A stretch of 14,338 nucleotides of DNA, from NCBI GenBank assembly GCA_028824575.1, contig JAPPDN010000593.1:1-14338 (forward strand). The letters run 5' to 3'. The first letter of the stretch is position 1. Each line of letters opens with the position of its first letter. Positions 13,801 through 14,338 of the stretch are shown one piece after another. Source of the DNA: Candidatus Poribacteria bacterium (GTDB taxonomy: Bacteria; Poribacteria; WGA-4E; WGA-3G). The notes beneath the pieces are model-generated. The model did not search any database. It had not been told where the DNA came from and was given only the letters and a program-made list of their open reading frames with translations. Made by a program: the position numbers and the translations under genes.

Positions 13801-13962
13801 TTCTCTCCCGTGCAGCTTGTGGGTGCGCGTCCGTCTCTCTTCCCACCTGTGTCTCCTTCTGGGTCTCGTCGCGATCCGCATGGCGAGCGGTTTGATTCTC
13901 AGTCCGTGTGTGGGCCGCTGTCTCAGGCGTTCTGGCTCGGTTTCCGGTTCCGGTCTGGTTAG
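13141..13962 (+). CDS. DprA/SLOG-like Rossmann protein encoded by an adenine-depleted gene
   Basis: The product has 273 residues. The ATG at 13141 has AGGAGG at 13130-13135, 5 bases upstream; the same frame is open further upstream but without a site. The blocks follow the DprA/SLOG order. First is GPVAVVGSRSLP at 21-32 (first strand and nucleotide loop). Next is LWSGGALGVDSAASAGALAQGGQVCWWLPAGF at about 52-83, split by the GG-GxD-AA signature. Then comes FSERLFQRSVSLLLS at 130-144, where DprA has its RN-R-L-I-A-LS segment. Last is ARRGGSYFTVRRALRLG at 164-180, the GG-T-A-G segment. The remaining about 75 residues are Ser/Pro-rich. The protein has no Lys and no Asn, and only one Ile and one Thr. 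The coding strand has a 175-base run with no A (13147-13321) and about 3% A over 660 bases. Because stop codons cannot arise, all six frames are open, so the long frames on the other strand and in other phases are treated as artefacts. Function unknown: SLOG proteins bind nucleotides or DNA. Confidence 0.72.
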   Translation: MSGSSFVVPSAVFSGVSALSGPVAVVGSRSLPSGALLSVARFGRWVGRSRPLWSGGALGVDSAASAGALAQGGQVCWWLPAGFGELAAGSSSPVVRGPGGVFPVSAPRQLARSVRCVAWSGGPSSASVPFSERLFQRSVSLLLSLRGAGGGSVVCFISQVALSARRGGSYFTVRRALRLGFLPGVSLFVVLVGEPGGFSLLSPGAVVSAFSAPSSSQQSLFSPVQLVGARPSLFPPVSPSGSRRDPHGERFDSQSVCGPLSQAFWLGFRFRSG

Positions 13963-13987
13963 GGTTTCTGGCCCTTCGGCCGCGGTC

Positions 13988-14051
13988 CATGTGTCGCATG
14001 TATGGCGATAATTATGCGTGCATTTGTCGCCTTTTACATGGCATTTGTCGC
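13988..14051 (+). repeat. Three short direct repeats CATKTGTCGC
   Basis: CATGTGTCGC (13988-13997), CATTTGTCGC (14021-14030) and CATTTGTCGC (14042-14051) lie between the two convergent genes at spacings of 33 and 21 bases. The last two extend to an 11-base identity with a leading G. Possible protein-binding iterations; no further copies were noticed elsewhere in the window. Confidence 0.4.
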
Positions 14052-14076
14052 ATCGGTATCGGCTAAACAGGACTAT

Positions 14077-14338
14077 TTACGAGATTGACTTCAAGAACTC
14101 GATATGCACTCGCCTCACACGATCAAGAAATTCGCTTATAGTCATTCTCCGAAGATTTGCAGTATCAATGGATCCGATGGTGCATTCATCGTCTTCCCTT
14201 GGGTCAACTTTTCTGGCACGAAGTCCTTCTTTTTTGAGAGCTTCATTGAAGCGGTTTCGGTATTCATGTACCACATCGTAGCTCTTTTCAGCTTCAATAA
14301 GGTTAATCATCAGTCGTAACGGAATATAAGAATCGAAC
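14077..14338 (-). CDS. Unrecognised protein, C-terminal part (continues beyond window)
   Basis: The frame is open from the right edge to a TAA-type stop at 14077-14079, about 87 codons. A Met at 14308-14310 has no Shine-Dalgarno upstream. The codons before it (reading FDSYIPLRL) fit the same sequence style, so this is more likely the end of a longer gene than a 77-residue protein. The visible part is charged and helical (LIEAEKSYDVVHEYRNRFNE, then MTISEFLDRVRRVHIEFLKS) with no domain I recognise. Base composition is ordinary, unlike the adjacent adenine-poor gene, towards which it is convergent. Confidence 0.55.
   Translation of the reverse strand, partial: FDSYIPLRLMINLIEAEKSYDVVHEYRNRFNEALKKEGLRARKVDPREDDECTIGSIDTANLRRMTISEFLDRVRRVHIEFLKSIS

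Noticed and set aside
13144..13881. Minus-strand 245-codon frame rich in Arg and Thr
   Set aside because: It is open only because the minus strand lacks T. Its Arg/Thr/Pro-rich product is the mirror of the SLOG-like gene and has no natural features.

Overview
The window reads as a bacterial chromosome segment, probably from an uncultured environmental lineage. The truncated MacB/FtsX-type permease at the left edge belongs to a family that is heavily expanded in Bacteroidota-like, Latescibacterota and Poribacteria genomes. Sigma-54 promoters and an ECF sigma factor are also present. The phylum is an inference from gene style only. Every confident gene except the last forward one lies on the minus strand, so transcription runs right to left.

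Left end (1-2525): the 5' part of an ABC-transporter permease and a complete nucleotide-sugar dehydrogenase of the WbpA/WecC type. The dehydrogenase's true start is well inside its longest open frame.

Centre (2526-10546): a compact ribosomal-peptide (RiPP) gene cluster for a class III lanthipeptide. In transcription order it holds a 31-residue precursor peptide that is easily missed (10451-10546, leader motif LALQ, core FSCTSCLACSC), a three-domain LanKC synthetase (lyase, kinase, zinc-less cyclase), a SAM methyltransferase translationally coupled to it by a 4-base overlap, an MFS exporter, a GT4 glycosyltransferase with a C-terminal extension, and a luciferase-like (MsnO8-type) oxidoreductase. 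The likely logic is as follows. LanKC phosphorylates and eliminates Ser/Thr in the core and closes lanthionine or labionin rings. The methyltransferase, glycosyltransferase and oxidoreductase decorate the product, and the MFS protein exports it. A perfect 17-bp inverted repeat brackets the precursor gene.

Right of the cluster (10583-12570): a second methyltransferase-like gene and an ECF sigma factor. Each sits behind its own near-consensus sigma-54 promoter with the same duplicated enhancer-like block about 75 bp upstream. The two genes therefore look like one regulon under an unseen sigma-54 activator, and this AT-rich region differs in composition from its surroundings.

Right end (12571-14338): a stretch without a confident gene that carries a 13-bp inverted repeat enclosing a C-rich/G-quadruplex-capable loop. 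It is followed by a forward DprA/SLOG-like gene almost devoid of adenine on its coding strand (175 consecutive bases without A). Because stop codons need A on one strand and T on the other, all six frames are open there and most long frames in that region are artefacts. The window closes with the 3' end of an unrecognised minus-strand gene.
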